Shown: positions 45,123-53,515 of the stretch, in pieces
Layout: each line of letters begins with the position of its first letter
Position numbering within the stretch: the stretch's first letter is position 1
Assembly: GCF_027627475.1 (NCBI RefSeq)
Contig: NZ_CP115484.1
Location: 4,134,501-4,198,500 of the forward strand
DNA length: 64,000 bases
Direction of reading: 5' to 3'
Source of the DNA: Paenibacillus sp. SYP-B4298
GTDB lineage: Bacteria > Bacillota > Bacilli > Paenibacillales > Paenibacillaceae
Made by a program: the position numbers and the translations under genes
Notes under the pieces: generated by a model
What the model was told of the DNA's origin: nothing
The model's database searches: none
The model's input: the letters and a program-made list of their open reading frames with translations, nothing else

Positions 45123-46544
45123 TTATCTGGCTCCTTTCACTGCGGCAAGCGGCTTGCACTGGGCAACCACATCCGCCAGCCCTGCTCCCGTAACACTCTC
45201 AATAATATCATCCACGTTCTTATAGGCTTGCGGCGACTCATCGATAATCGAGGCCAGTGACCGCTGATTCACGACAATTTCGTCCGCGCTGCCTACCTTC
45301 AGAGCCCGTTCAAACTCCTGTACGCTCACCAGTTGCTTTGTCGCCGAGCGCGACCGGATGCGGCCTGCTCCATGGCAGATTGAGTAATAATTGTCCTCGC
45401 CCTGGGGGCGCCCGACCATCAGATAGGAGGACGTGCCCATCGAGCCGGGAATCAGCGCCGGATGACCGGTCGCCATATAGGGCTTCGGATTATCCGGGTG
45501 GCCGGGTGGCAGCGCCCTGGTCGCTCCCTTGCGATGGACAAACACTCTACCGCCTCGGGTGCGCTCTTCCCATGCATAGTTGTGCATCAGATCATACAGC
45601 GTCCGCATCTCGCAGCCTGTGCCCAGCACACTGCGGAACGCTTCACGCACCGCATAGCCGATCAGGTGGCGATTGACGACCGCATAATTCAGCGCCGAGT
45701 ACATCAGATTCACATATCGCTCTCCATCAGGATGATCAAGCGGCGCGAACACCAGCTTCGGATCAGCCGTCCCCAGCCCGAGCTGTCCCATCGTCCGTCT
45801 CATCGGCTCGGTGCACTGCTGGTTGACCGCCGCTCCCCATGCGCGCGAGCCCGAATGAATCATGACGGCGATCTGACCATCATACAGCCCCCACGCCTCA
45901 GCTATCGACCGTTGCGACTCCGCAATCTCTATTGCCTGAATTTCTACGAAATGATTGCCCCCGCCCAACGTTCCCAACTGACGGTGAGCGCGGTGGATCG
46001 CCTGCTCAGGCATCGTACTCAATACCGATTCATCGAAGGCAAACCGGCTGGATTCCACATGAGTGAGCGAGGTCGACCTTTTCGGCGTGTAGCTGTCCGG
46101 GATGTATTTGCCTGGCAGGCCATGCAGCCCCTTCGTTACCACATGCTCCAGGCGAATATCTGAGAAATGCCCGCGCGGATGCGACTCCATCGGCAGCAGC
46201 TTCTCGATCGCCCGCACCAGCTTGCGTCGCACGTTGACGTCCTGCAGGTCGCGGCTATGCAGATTCGTCAGTTGAACACGCATGCCGCATCCGATGTCGC
46301 TGCCGACGATCGACGGCGACACATAGCCATCCTCGCAGCTCCATACCGCTGTCGTACCGATACAGGTTCCTACGCCTACATGGACATCTGGCGTGTAGCT
46401 CATGAATTGAATGTTCGGGATTTGCAGATTGTTATTGGCCATCTCGAAAATTTTATAATCTAAGGATTGAAACAGCTTCGCGCCTGCATAGACCTGCAAG
46501 TCCCCAGCCGGAAGCTTCACCTCATGAATGTAATTCATAGACAT
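45123..46544 (-). CDS. rtcB: RtcB-family RNA ligase
   Basis: A 473-residue RtcB. Metal and active-site motifs are complete: DIGCGM, GGGNHFVE, HSGSRAWG, and FVHRKGATRALPPGHPD, whose His falls at residue 337 from the chosen ATG, the same number as the guanylylated His337 of E. coli RtcB. The end shows CHGAGR. RtcB joins 2',3'-cyclic-phosphate and 5'-OH RNA ends using GTP and Mn2+, repairing cleaved tRNA or rRNA. AAGGAA precedes the start. A terminator-bearing leader lies upstream and an AAA+ ATPase gene follows directly, so expression is probably conditional. Confidence 0.95.
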   Translation of the reverse strand: MSMNYIHEVKLPAGDLQVYAGAKLFQSLDYKIFEMANNNLQIPNIQFMSYTPDVHVGVGTCIGTTAVWSCEDGYVSPSIVGSDIGCGMRVQLTNLHSRDLQDVNVRRKLVRAIEKLLPMESHPRGHFSDIRLEHVVTKGLHGLPGKYIPDSYTPKRSTSLTHVESSRFAFDESVLSTMPEQAIHRAHRQLGTLGGGNHFVEIQAIEIAESQRSIAEAWGLYDGQIAVMIHSGSRAWGAAVNQQCTEPMRRTMGQLGLGTADPKLVFAPLDHPDGERYVNLMYSALNYAVVNRHLIGYAVREAFRSVLGTGCEMRTLYDLMHNYAWEERTRGGRVFVHRKGATRALPPGHPDNPKPYMATGHPALIPGSMGTSSYLMVGRPQGEDNYYSICHGAGRIRSRSATKQLVSVQEFERALKVGSADEIVVNQRSLASIIDESPQAYKNVDDIIESVTGAGLADVVAQCKPLAAVKGAR

Positions 46545-46860
46545 CAATATATCGTTCCTTCCTCGTTAAGCAAGCCAGACGTCTATATACGTCTGAGCTG
46601 GCTATTACCTTGTTTCGCATAGATAGGACTAAAATCAAAAAAAAGCCATAGACTCATCGTCCATGGCATGACCTCCCGCGGTCTTTCGTAAACCGCGGCG
46701 TTGCGTAATACACAACTATATCAGCCTCGACTCATAGAGTCTCAGCCTCGATTGATCATGTCGCCCGCTCGGGGCCGATGATTGCTAGGATACAGTATGA
46801 AGTTAGATTCAGCGTCATATAACGTGCCAGCATATCGTTCAGCCCCCTCTCATTCATGTT
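46545..46860 (-). ncRNA. structured leader RNA of the rtcB operon (candidate attenuator/riboswitch)
   Basis: The minus-strand transcript expected from the promoter at 46867-46896 has a ~315-base leader. It contains, in order: GACTC/GAGTC repeats (46728-46742), a stem CCGCGGT/ACCGCGG (46676-46697), a terminator (46637-46667), and just before the ribosome-binding site a stem GCCAG-ACGT/ACGTCT-CTGGC (46574-46604). A terminator ~100 bases upstream of the start codon implies regulated read-through. I do not recognise it as a known riboswitch class. Confidence 0.5.
46637..46667 (-). terminator. intrinsic terminator inside the rtcB leader
   Basis: On the minus strand GCCAT-G-GAC pairs with GTC-T-ATGGC around a 5-base loop and is followed by TTTTTTTT. 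Its position upstream of rtcB, with 92 bases still to the start codon, makes it an attenuator rather than an end-of-gene terminator; no other minus-strand gene precedes it. Confidence 0.7.
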
Positions 46861-46866
46861 ACCCCC

Positions 46867-46896
46867 ATATTAAGGGGGAGCAAGAAAATTTGTCAA
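46867..46896 (-). promoter_or_regulatory. sigma-A promoter of the rtcB operon
   Basis: On the minus strand TTGACA (46896-46891), 18-bp spacer, TAATAT (46872-46867): a near-consensus housekeeping promoter. The spacer includes half of an inverted repeat CCCCC-ATATTAA-GGGGG around the -10. Confidence 0.65.
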
Positions 46897-46992
46897 GCAT
46901 TTTCTGGTGATGATAGGGAATGAATGCTAACATATTCCGTCTATTCAGCCGATAAAAGAAGTAAAGATTGACTATGGAAGGAGGAATTATCT

Positions 46993-47790
46993 ATGAAAAT
47001 CCAACCCATCTCACCGGTCAGCCCTAGTGCACCGTCCGGCGGGCAATCCGGTCAGCATTCTGCGCTGGAGCGACAGATACTGGAGCTGCAAAAGCAGATT
47101 GCCAATGTCAAGGAGAGCAAGATGGAGGCTAAGGCCAAGGCAGAGAAGATCAAGGAGCTGGAGGCTCAAATCTCCGAGCTGCAGACACAGTTGAGCCAGC
47201 AGGCCATGAAGGAGCGCCAGAAGGAGCTGGAGGAAGCGCAGCGCAAGATGGCAGAGAAGCTGGAGCGTGAAGCGCGAGAACATGCCGAGCCAGAGCAGGT
47301 GCAATTTTCGATGCAAGCGAAAAATTTGATGAAGGCCACCCAATCGTTGAGCGAGGCCGAGACATTGCGCGGCGTTCAATCCCGATTGCCTACACAAGAG
47401 GAGCGCGATGCCTTCGCCCCTAAAGTTGCCGCCAAGGCGTATGAGGCTCAGAAGGAGCTCGCCAAGGCCACCGAGGAGCAGAACCGGCATGCGGCTGAAG
47501 GGCATAAGCGGGCTGCGGCAGCAGCCGAATCAGAAGACGATGCCGCTAACACAGGAGCCAGCCGTGGAGGCAGCTTGGTCAGCTTCTCTCACGGGGATGC
47601 CAGCGCTCCAGTCGATGCCGTAGAGTCCGAGATGACGACCACGCCAGAGGGCAGCATGCTCACGCATGGCGTTCCTGTGCCAGGCGAAGGCTCAGAACTG
47701 ACCCCTGCCTCACTCCAACAACAGGAGGCCGATGGGCAGACCAAGCCTCCACTGCCCAACAGCTCTCCTTCCATCGACATCAAGGCCTGA
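46993..47790 (+). CDS. FlxA-like coiled-coil protein
   Basis: A 265-residue soluble protein with AAGGAGG before the ATG. Residues ~20-100 form a long coiled coil (LERQILELQKQIANVKES; KIKELEAQISELQTQLSQQ), the arrangement of FlxA-like proteins. The rest is Ala/Glu-rich and then Ser/Pro/Gly-rich and probably disordered (from ~170). Function unknown; FlxA-like proteins are often in flagellar regulons, and the window holds two chemoreceptors, but no flagellar gene is near. Confidence 0.7.
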   Translation: MKIQPISPVSPSAPSGGQSGQHSALERQILELQKQIANVKESKMEAKAKAEKIKELEAQISELQTQLSQQAMKERQKELEEAQRKMAEKLEREAREHAEPEQVQFSMQAKNLMKATQSLSEAETLRGVQSRLPTQEERDAFAPKVAAKAYEAQKELAKATEEQNRHAAEGHKRAAAAAESEDDAANTGASRGGSLVSFSHGDASAPVDAVESEMTTTPEGSMLTHGVPVPGEGSELTPASLQQQEADGQTKPPLPNSSPSIDIKA

Positions 47791-47812
47791 TCAGGATCGC
47801 CAGAGAGTCCCG

Positions 47813-47832
47813 GCCGGCCTGATCAGGCCGGC
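47813..47832. repeat. perfect 20-bp palindrome
   Basis: GCCGGCCTGATCAGGCCGGC lies 23 bases after the FlxA-like stop. It has no T-tract, so it may be an imperfect terminator or a protein-binding palindrome. Confidence 0.45.
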
Positions 47833-47984
47833 TCCCCGGCTGTCTTCTATGCCATGGCCATCATCCCACCTGCCCCTGCTGATCTGGACAGAGCCGAATC
47901 CTCGTTACTTTGTCTCCCCCTCATCCGTTACTGCTACTGCTCGCTGTTGCAGTCCTGCAAGCCTATAGAGGAATTTGAAGTAGA

Positions 47985-50900
47985 ATGTCGAACTATGTAC
48001 GCATGAATTCACAACGATTACTCTCCCACTATAAAACCTGGATGTTCCTTGCGCTGTTTATCATCGTTTTGTTTGGCCTGCGCGTTGTATGGTATATGGA
48101 CAATGCGGTAGGAGACCAGCCTATAGCCGAGAATGGCGTTCTGGATGTGCGCCACTGGAAATTCGATAATCAAAATACAATCTACCTCAATGGTCAATGG
48201 GAATTCTATCCTAGCCAGTTGCTCGACCGGGACAGCATCCGTGCGGGACAAGGGGGCGAGCCGATACTGATCAGCGTACCGGGAACCTGGAAGGAAGCGT
48301 TGCCTGCTGGCTCAACGGATCATTACGGCTATGGCACCTACAGACTGCGGATATTGCTGGGCGAGCCGATTCATCCAGCCTACCGCATCTGGGTACAACG
48401 GATCGAAGCAGCTTCAGTGCTCGAGATCAACGGAGTGACCATGTCACCGATTGGCCGCATCACTGCGGACGAGCAGAGCTATATGCCGGATAACCGCTCA
48501 TATACGGACCGCTTTGATTCTGAGGGTGCAGAAGAGGTGGAGCTGATTATTCGCGTAGCCAACTTCGATTCCCCTACCAAGGGCGGTATTATTGAATCGA
48601 TTCGCTTTGGCACCGAGGCGGCCGTCGATTTTGAACGCATGTACTCGATCGGTTTTCAGATGATTGCCTATGTCATTTTGATGCTCCACGCCCTGTATGC
48701 CGGCATTTTATATTTGCTTAATTCGCGAAATAAAGTGTTTCTGGTCTTTTTTCTGCTGCTGTTTTTCGCGGGGCTAACCATCGTATCCGATGATGATTCC
48801 TTGCTGCGCCTCTGGCTGTCGCTCAACTATACATGGAGCCTCAAGTTCCGCTTTTTAGCGTACTTGTGGGTAGCTTTCTTCATGGTGCTGTTGACCCGGA
48901 GCTTCTCCGCGACGAGAACCACCGGCATCGGCTTTCGGATGTACGCCGCTGCGCTCTGTCTCTATACGTTGTTCCTGTTGGCTAGCCCGATTAATGCTGT
49001 GATGTACGCCAATGATACCTTCCGACCTCTGCTGCTGCTGTACCTGCTGCCTACGCTGTGGGTTCTCTATCGCATCGCTTCCATGCTGCGGAGCAATCGG
49101 GAGGATGTCATCTTCCTGCTGATCGCCTCAACCAGCATCGTGTCGAGCATTTCTTGGGGGGTTATTACCGGCATCCTTAAGCTCTATCCCACCTACTATC
49201 CGCTCGACATCATTGGAGCGCTCATCGGTTTCTCCTCCTACTGGTTCAAACGCTACTTCCGCAACACAGAGGAGAACGCCAAGCTCACCGAGCAACTGCA
49301 GCAGGCAGATAAGCTGAAGGATCAATTCCTCGCCAACACATCGCATGAATTGCGCACGCCGCTGCATGGGATGCTCAGCATCGCGCAGACGATCGCCGCC
49401 AACGAGCAGCAGACCTTGAGCAAGAAGAGCGCTCAGGACCTTGATCTGCTGCTGACCATTGGCCGCAGAATGTCGCATCTGGTGAATGATCTGCTTGACA
49501 TGGTACTCTTGAAGGATCAACAGATCGTATTGCAACGCGAGCCGCTGCAACTGCAATCCATCGCCTCCGGCGTCATCGATATGCTGCAGTTCATGGTACG
49601 CAGCAAGTCAGTGCGGCTGCAGTTGAACCTATCCGACAAGATGCCGCCTGTCTATGCGGATGAGAAGCGGCTGATGCAAATCTTAATTAATCTGGTACAT
49701 AATGCGATCAAATTCACGGAGCAAGGCACCATCACCATCGCGGCGGAGATTCAGATGGGGCAGGCGATCATCACTGTCACCGATACAGGGACGGGGATGG
49801 ATGAGGAAACACAACGCAGAATATTTACTCCGTATGAGCAAGGGGATGAGCATCTGGGCAATAGCAGCGGCATCGGGCTGGGTCTAAGCATATGCAAGCA
49901 GTTAGTGGAGCTGCATGGCGGGAGCATCGGCGTCATCTCCAAGCCTGGAGAAGGCTCCTCCTTCTCGTTCCAGTTGCCGCTCTACGATCCCTCCCGTTCG
50001 GATGCGCCCAATAGGACAGATACGGTTGCTGCAATTGCCAAGTCGCCTGCGCAGAGCCTCACGAATTCACGGGATACGGGGAGTCACTCGGAGGTATGGC
50101 AGCCGATGGCCCATTCCAAGCCGATGATTGCCGCGGGCAACGTGCATATTCTGGCTGTGGACGATGATGCGGTTAACCTGCAGGTACTCGCCAGCATTCT
50201 ATCTGGCCCCCAGTATTCTATCCATACCGTGCTCTCGGGCAAGGAAGCGCTGGAGCTGCTGCATACAAGACGCTGGGACTTGCTGATCTCCGATGTGATG
50301 ATGCCGTATATGTCGGGTTATGAGCTGACTAGACAGGTACGGGAGCACTATACGTTATCCGAGTTGCCCGTGCTGCTGCTGACCGCTCGCAGCGCTCCCG
50401 AAGACATCTATACCGGTTTCCTTGCCGGGGCCAATGATTATGTCGCCAAGCCTGTGGATGCACTGGAGCTGAAATACCGGGTCTGGGCGCTGACCTCGCT
50501 GAAGCAGTCGGTCAGCGACAGTCTCCGTATGGAGGCTGCTTACCTGCAGGCTCAGATACAGCCGCATTTTTTGTTTAATACGTTGAACGCACTCCTCGCT
50601 CTAAGCGACCTGGACCCAGAGAGGATGCGATCCCTGGGCGAAGCACTGATTGCCTATCTGCGCATTAGCTTTGATTTTCTGAACTCCGAGCAGCTCGTGC
50701 CGCTCTCGCATGAGCTGGAGCTGGTGGAAGCGTACCTGTATATCGAGCAAGAGCGGTTCGAGGATCGGCTCAGCGTCATCTGGCAGGTGGAGCCGGACCT
50801 TGAGCTGATGCTTCCGCCGCTCTGCATTCAGCCATTGGTGGAGAATGCCGTCAAGCACGGTCTGCTGCAGCAGGCTCGCGGCGGTACCGTGGTGATCAAG

Positions 50901-51137
50901 ATGACGAGGACGGAGGAAGGAGTACGCGTTGAGGTGCGGGATAACGGCAAGGGCATGGAGCCGGAGTATGCGTTGCATCTGCTGGACCCATCCCAGCGGG
51001 GAGCAGGCGGGATTGGCCTGCTCAATACGAACCGAAGGCTGACTCAGCTATACGGCCGGGGGTTGGCCATTCAGAGCAAGCCTGGGGAAGGAACCTCCGT
51101 AACGTTCGTCATTCCTCGCACGGAAGCTCCAGCCTAG
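47985..51137 (+). CDS. hybrid sensor kinase with two kinase modules and internal receiver (7TMR-DISM type)
   Basis: A 1050-residue protein. After an N-terminal helix comes an extracellular jelly-roll sensor (~45-210, 7TMR-DISMED2-like: LNGQWEFYPSQLL, VPGTWKEALPAG, TYRLRILL), then seven membrane helices (~220-415). Cytoplasmic parts: HisKA with H454 (NTSHELRTPLHGML), HATPase (LINLVHNAIKFTEQG; SGIGLGLSICKQLV), receiver with D770 (LLISDVMMPYMSG) and K of YVAKPVD, then a second kinase of LytS/YesM type with H861 (QAQIQPHFLFNTLNAL) and its own HATPase (PLVENAVKHGLLQQ; GGIGLLNTNRRL). The ligand is probably a carbohydrate. No response-regulator gene is adjacent. Confidence 0.95.
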   Translation: MSNYVRMNSQRLLSHYKTWMFLALFIIVLFGLRVVWYMDNAVGDQPIAENGVLDVRHWKFDNQNTIYLNGQWEFYPSQLLDRDSIRAGQGGEPILISVPGTWKEALPAGSTDHYGYGTYRLRILLGEPIHPAYRIWVQRIEAASVLEINGVTMSPIGRITADEQSYMPDNRSYTDRFDSEGAEEVELIIRVANFDSPTKGGIIESIRFGTEAAVDFERMYSIGFQMIAYVILMLHALYAGILYLLNSRNKVFLVFFLLLFFAGLTIVSDDDSLLRLWLSLNYTWSLKFRFLAYLWVAFFMVLLTRSFSATRTTGIGFRMYAAALCLYTLFLLASPINAVMYANDTFRPLLLLYLLPTLWVLYRIASMLRSNREDVIFLLIASTSIVSSISWGVITGILKLYPTYYPLDIIGALIGFSSYWFKRYFRNTEENAKLTEQLQQADKLKDQFLANTSHELRTPLHGMLSIAQTIAANEQQTLSKKSAQDLDLLLTIGRRMSHLVNDLLDMVLLKDQQIVLQREPLQLQSIASGVIDMLQFMVRSKSVRLQLNLSDKMPPVYADEKRLMQILINLVHNAIKFTEQGTITIAAEIQMGQAIITVTDTGTGMDEETQRRIFTPYEQGDEHLGNSSGIGLGLSICKQLVELHGGSIGVISKPGEGSSFSFQLPLYDPSRSDAPNRTDTVAAIAKSPAQSLTNSRDTGSHSEVWQPMAHSKPMIAAGNVHILAVDDDAVNLQVLASILSGPQYSIHTVLSGKEALELLHTRRWDLLISDVMMPYMSGYELTRQVREHYTLSELPVLLLTARSAPEDIYTGFLAGANDYVAKPVDALELKYRVWALTSLKQSVSDSLRMEAAYLQAQIQPHFLFNTLNALLALSDLDPERMRSLGEALIAYLRISFDFLNSEQLVPLSHELELVEAYLYIEQERFEDRLSVIWQVEPDLELMLPPLCIQPLVENAVKHGLLQQARGGTVVIKMTRTEEGVRVEVRDNGKGMEPEYALHLLDPSQRGAGGIGLLNTNRRLTQLYGRGLAIQSKPGEGTSVTFVIPRTEAPA

Positions 51138-52590
51138 CGATCAGCCCGCCTCCGCTGCGAGGCAACAGCTCCAGCCTTCCCTGATGCGCCCAGGCGATGC
51201 GTGCAACCATCGGAAGTCCCAGTCCATGCCCGCCCGCGGCCAGACGACGGCGCGCCGAGGAGTAGGGCAGGTCGAGCAGCTTGGGCAGCTCCTCCTCCGG
51301 GACCCCCCGGCCGCTATCCTCCACAATCAGCTCACAGCGACCAGGAAGGTCTTGCTTCTTGCAGACAGCAAGAAACAGCTCGCAGCCCTGCGGGTTGTGG
51401 CGAATGCTGTTATTCAGCAGATTGGAGATCGCCCGCAGCAGCAGCCGTTCATCTCCCTGGACACGGACACGCTCGTCCATCTCCCGAAGTGAAAGTGAAA
51501 AGCGGGCGTCCAGCCCATGATTCAGCAGGTCGGATGCCGCCAGACGTGCCAGGGCAGACAGTCGCAGCGTCTTGATATGGAGCGGCTGCATCTCATACTC
51601 CAGCATCGAGACGAGATTGAGGTCACTGACCAGATGACGAAGCTTCTCGCCCTGCTGGCGAATAATTCCGGCCTGCTGACGCTGCTCAGCAGGCACTTCG
51701 TCATGCTCCTCCAGCTCGCTTGCATAGCCGAGCACCATCGACAGCGGTGTGCGAATGTCATGCGAGATGCCTGCGATCCAGTTGGACCTTGCTTCATCCC
51801 GCTGCTTCAGCGCCAGGCTGCTGGCCTGCAGCTTCTCCGATACGCTGTTGATGCTCTGCGCCAGGTCGCCAAGCACGCCCTTAGGCTCCACATGTACAGG
51901 CTCCTCCCTCGATAACGCAAGGATGCCGCGAGCTAGCGGGCGAATCGCCTTGAGCATGCGCATGCCGATCAGCAGCGCCAGCAGCAGCCCGATCAGCACA
52001 TTGCTAAGCAGCAGCAGCAGCGCCCGCTGCGGCAGCGTGCTGACCCATTCCACAGGCAGAGCAAGCTGGTACTTCGCCACGCTCGTCTTAGGATAACCGA
52101 CTATGGTCAGCAGCTCGCCACGCTGCCAGCTAGACACAGGGTAATCCAGCAGATAATGGCGGGAGAAACGGACAGCATCCAGCACACCGTAGCTGCGCGG
52201 AATGTCATCCGGCAGTTCATAGTTCGCCACAACCTGCCCGTCGCTGCCCAGCAGCAGCATCCACGCCCCATGCTCCTCCAGCAGCCGCTTCCCCTTCGCT
52301 CCTAGCCAGTAGAGGGAAGCCGTCGCTGCCTTTTCCCCGGCTTGGCTGCCCTCCTGTTTCTCTCCTATCGCCGTCAAATCCTCTGTTATAGAGCCGCATT
52401 TCATGTTCTCGTCTGCCTCATTGCAAATATCCGCTGCCACACGGCGCACCACTTCGTCCTGCGACGGCCTTTGATTCATATTCTTAAAGATCAACCCTGC
52501 CAGCAGAGCGATATTCACCACCAGCAGCAGAACGAACATGAGCAGCGTCATGCTCATAAAGCGCCTCAAGATACGGACAACACCCTCCAT
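51109..52590 (-). CDS. sensor histidine kinase beside the ABC exporter
   Basis: A 493-residue kinase. Two membrane helices (TLLMFVLLLVVNIALLAGLIF; LLLLLSNVLIGLLLALLIGM) flank an extracellular domain of ~140 residues, then a HAMP-like segment, HisKA (NWIAGISHDIRTPLSMVLGYASELEEHD) and HATPase (AISNLLNNSIRHNPQGCELF; GRGVPEEELPKLLDLPYSS; GLGLPMVARIAWAH). The start overlaps the response-regulator stop (TAATG). Its last 29 bases overlap the end of the convergent hybrid kinase gene. It probably detects an antimicrobial peptide or cell-wall stress and drives the exporter on the other strand. Confidence 0.93.
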   Translation of the reverse strand: MEGVVRILRRFMSMTLLMFVLLLVVNIALLAGLIFKNMNQRPSQDEVVRRVAADICNEADENMKCGSITEDLTAIGEKQEGSQAGEKAATASLYWLGAKGKRLLEEHGAWMLLLGSDGQVVANYELPDDIPRSYGVLDAVRFSRHYLLDYPVSSWQRGELLTIVGYPKTSVAKYQLALPVEWVSTLPQRALLLLLSNVLIGLLLALLIGMRMLKAIRPLARGILALSREEPVHVEPKGVLGDLAQSINSVSEKLQASSLALKQRDEARSNWIAGISHDIRTPLSMVLGYASELEEHDEVPAEQRQQAGIIRQQGEKLRHLVSDLNLVSMLEYEMQPLHIKTLRLSALARLAASDLLNHGLDARFSLSLREMDERVRVQGDERLLLRAISNLLNNSIRHNPQGCELFLAVCKKQDLPGRCELIVEDSGRGVPEEELPKLLDLPYSSARRRLAAGGHGLGLPMVARIAWAHQGRLELLPRSGGGLIARLELPCEE

Positions 52591-53309
52591 TAGGTTATCT
52601 CCTTCACAATCAGCTTGTAGCCCAGGCCGCGCACGGTCAGCAGATGCTGCGGGCTGGAGGCGTCCCGCTCAATCTTCTCGCGAATGCGACGAATATGCAC
52701 CATCAGTGTATTCTCATAGCTATACGCATCATCGCCCCATACAGCCTGGCATAGCGCATCGGTGGTCACAATCCTGCCCCGATTCTCATAGAGCTTCAGC
52801 AGCAGGCCCCGCTCCTTGGGTGTGAGCGAGAGCTCGCTTCCTTCCCGCTGGATGGTTGCCTGCTCCAGATCGACGCTGCATGCCCCCAATATAAAACTCG
52901 GCAGGCTCTCCGCAACGACTGGAGCATAGACCCGCTTCATGATCGCCATTACACGCAGGAGCAATTCCCTGGGCAAGAAGGGCTTGACCATGTAATCATC
53001 CGCCCCCAGGCCAAGCCCCAGAAGGCGATCCTCATCCTCTCCCCTGGCTGACAGGTACAGCACCGGCACGCTGGAGAAGCGGCGAATTGCCGCCAACAGC
53101 TCGAAGCCGTCCATGTCTGGAAGCATCACATCCAGAATAACCAGCTCCGGCTTGTCCGTCCGTATGCAAGCCAGAGCCGACGCCCCATCCTGAGCCATAT
53201 AGATGCGATAGAATCCTTCCTTGCGCAACAAGGCATCCAGCATCTGGCGAAGAGGCGGCTCATCATCGACAACGAGTATTTTTTTGTCCTTTAACATGTC
53301 CATATCCAT
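52590..53309 (-). CDS. OmpR-family response regulator
   Basis: A 239-residue regulator, started at the ATG at 53309 with GGGGA upstream; an ATG two codons later, after AGGTG, is equally possible. The receiver has ILVVDDEPPL, phosphoacceptor LVILDVMLPDMDGFEL and YMVKPFLPREL; the C-terminal winged helix has LTPKERGLLLKLYENRGRIVTTDALCQAVWG and ENTLMVHIRRIREKI. It pairs with the downstream kinase and is divergent from the ABC exporter. A TATAAT lies just upstream of the start. Confidence 0.94.
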   Translation of the reverse strand: MDMDMLKDKKILVVDDEPPLRQMLDALLRKEGFYRIYMAQDGASALACIRTDKPELVILDVMLPDMDGFELLAAIRRFSSVPVLYLSARGEDEDRLLGLGLGADDYMVKPFLPRELLLRVMAIMKRVYAPVVAESLPSFILGACSVDLEQATIQREGSELSLTPKERGLLLKLYENRGRIVTTDALCQAVWGDDAYSYENTLMVHIRRIREKIERDASSPQHLLTVRGLGYKLIVKEIT

Positions 53310-53374
53310 CACCTGTCCCCTATTATACATGAGCAATGCCCACTCCAACTCGCACAGTGGCAGCCAAGCGCCAA

Positions 53375-53391
53375 TTTAAGGTTGGTGTAAG
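53375..53391 (+). promoter_or_regulatory. candidate response-regulator direct repeat upstream of the ABC exporter
   Basis: TTTAAG (53375-53380) and TGTAAG (53386-53391) are 11 bp apart, one helical turn as for OmpR-family sites, about 33 bases upstream of a TATACT -10 (53424-53429) that has a poor -35. This fits activation of the exporter by the divergent regulator. Confidence 0.35.
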
Positions 53392-53515
53392 CTAGGCTTC
53401 AGCCTCCAGCAAGCTTGAGTCTCTATACTGCATTCATGCAGCTCTCGAAATCTATCCCAGGGCGCTGCCCTTCCGCCTGCCAAGCGGGAGCTGCGAATGA
53501 AAGGAGTGAGCTTTC

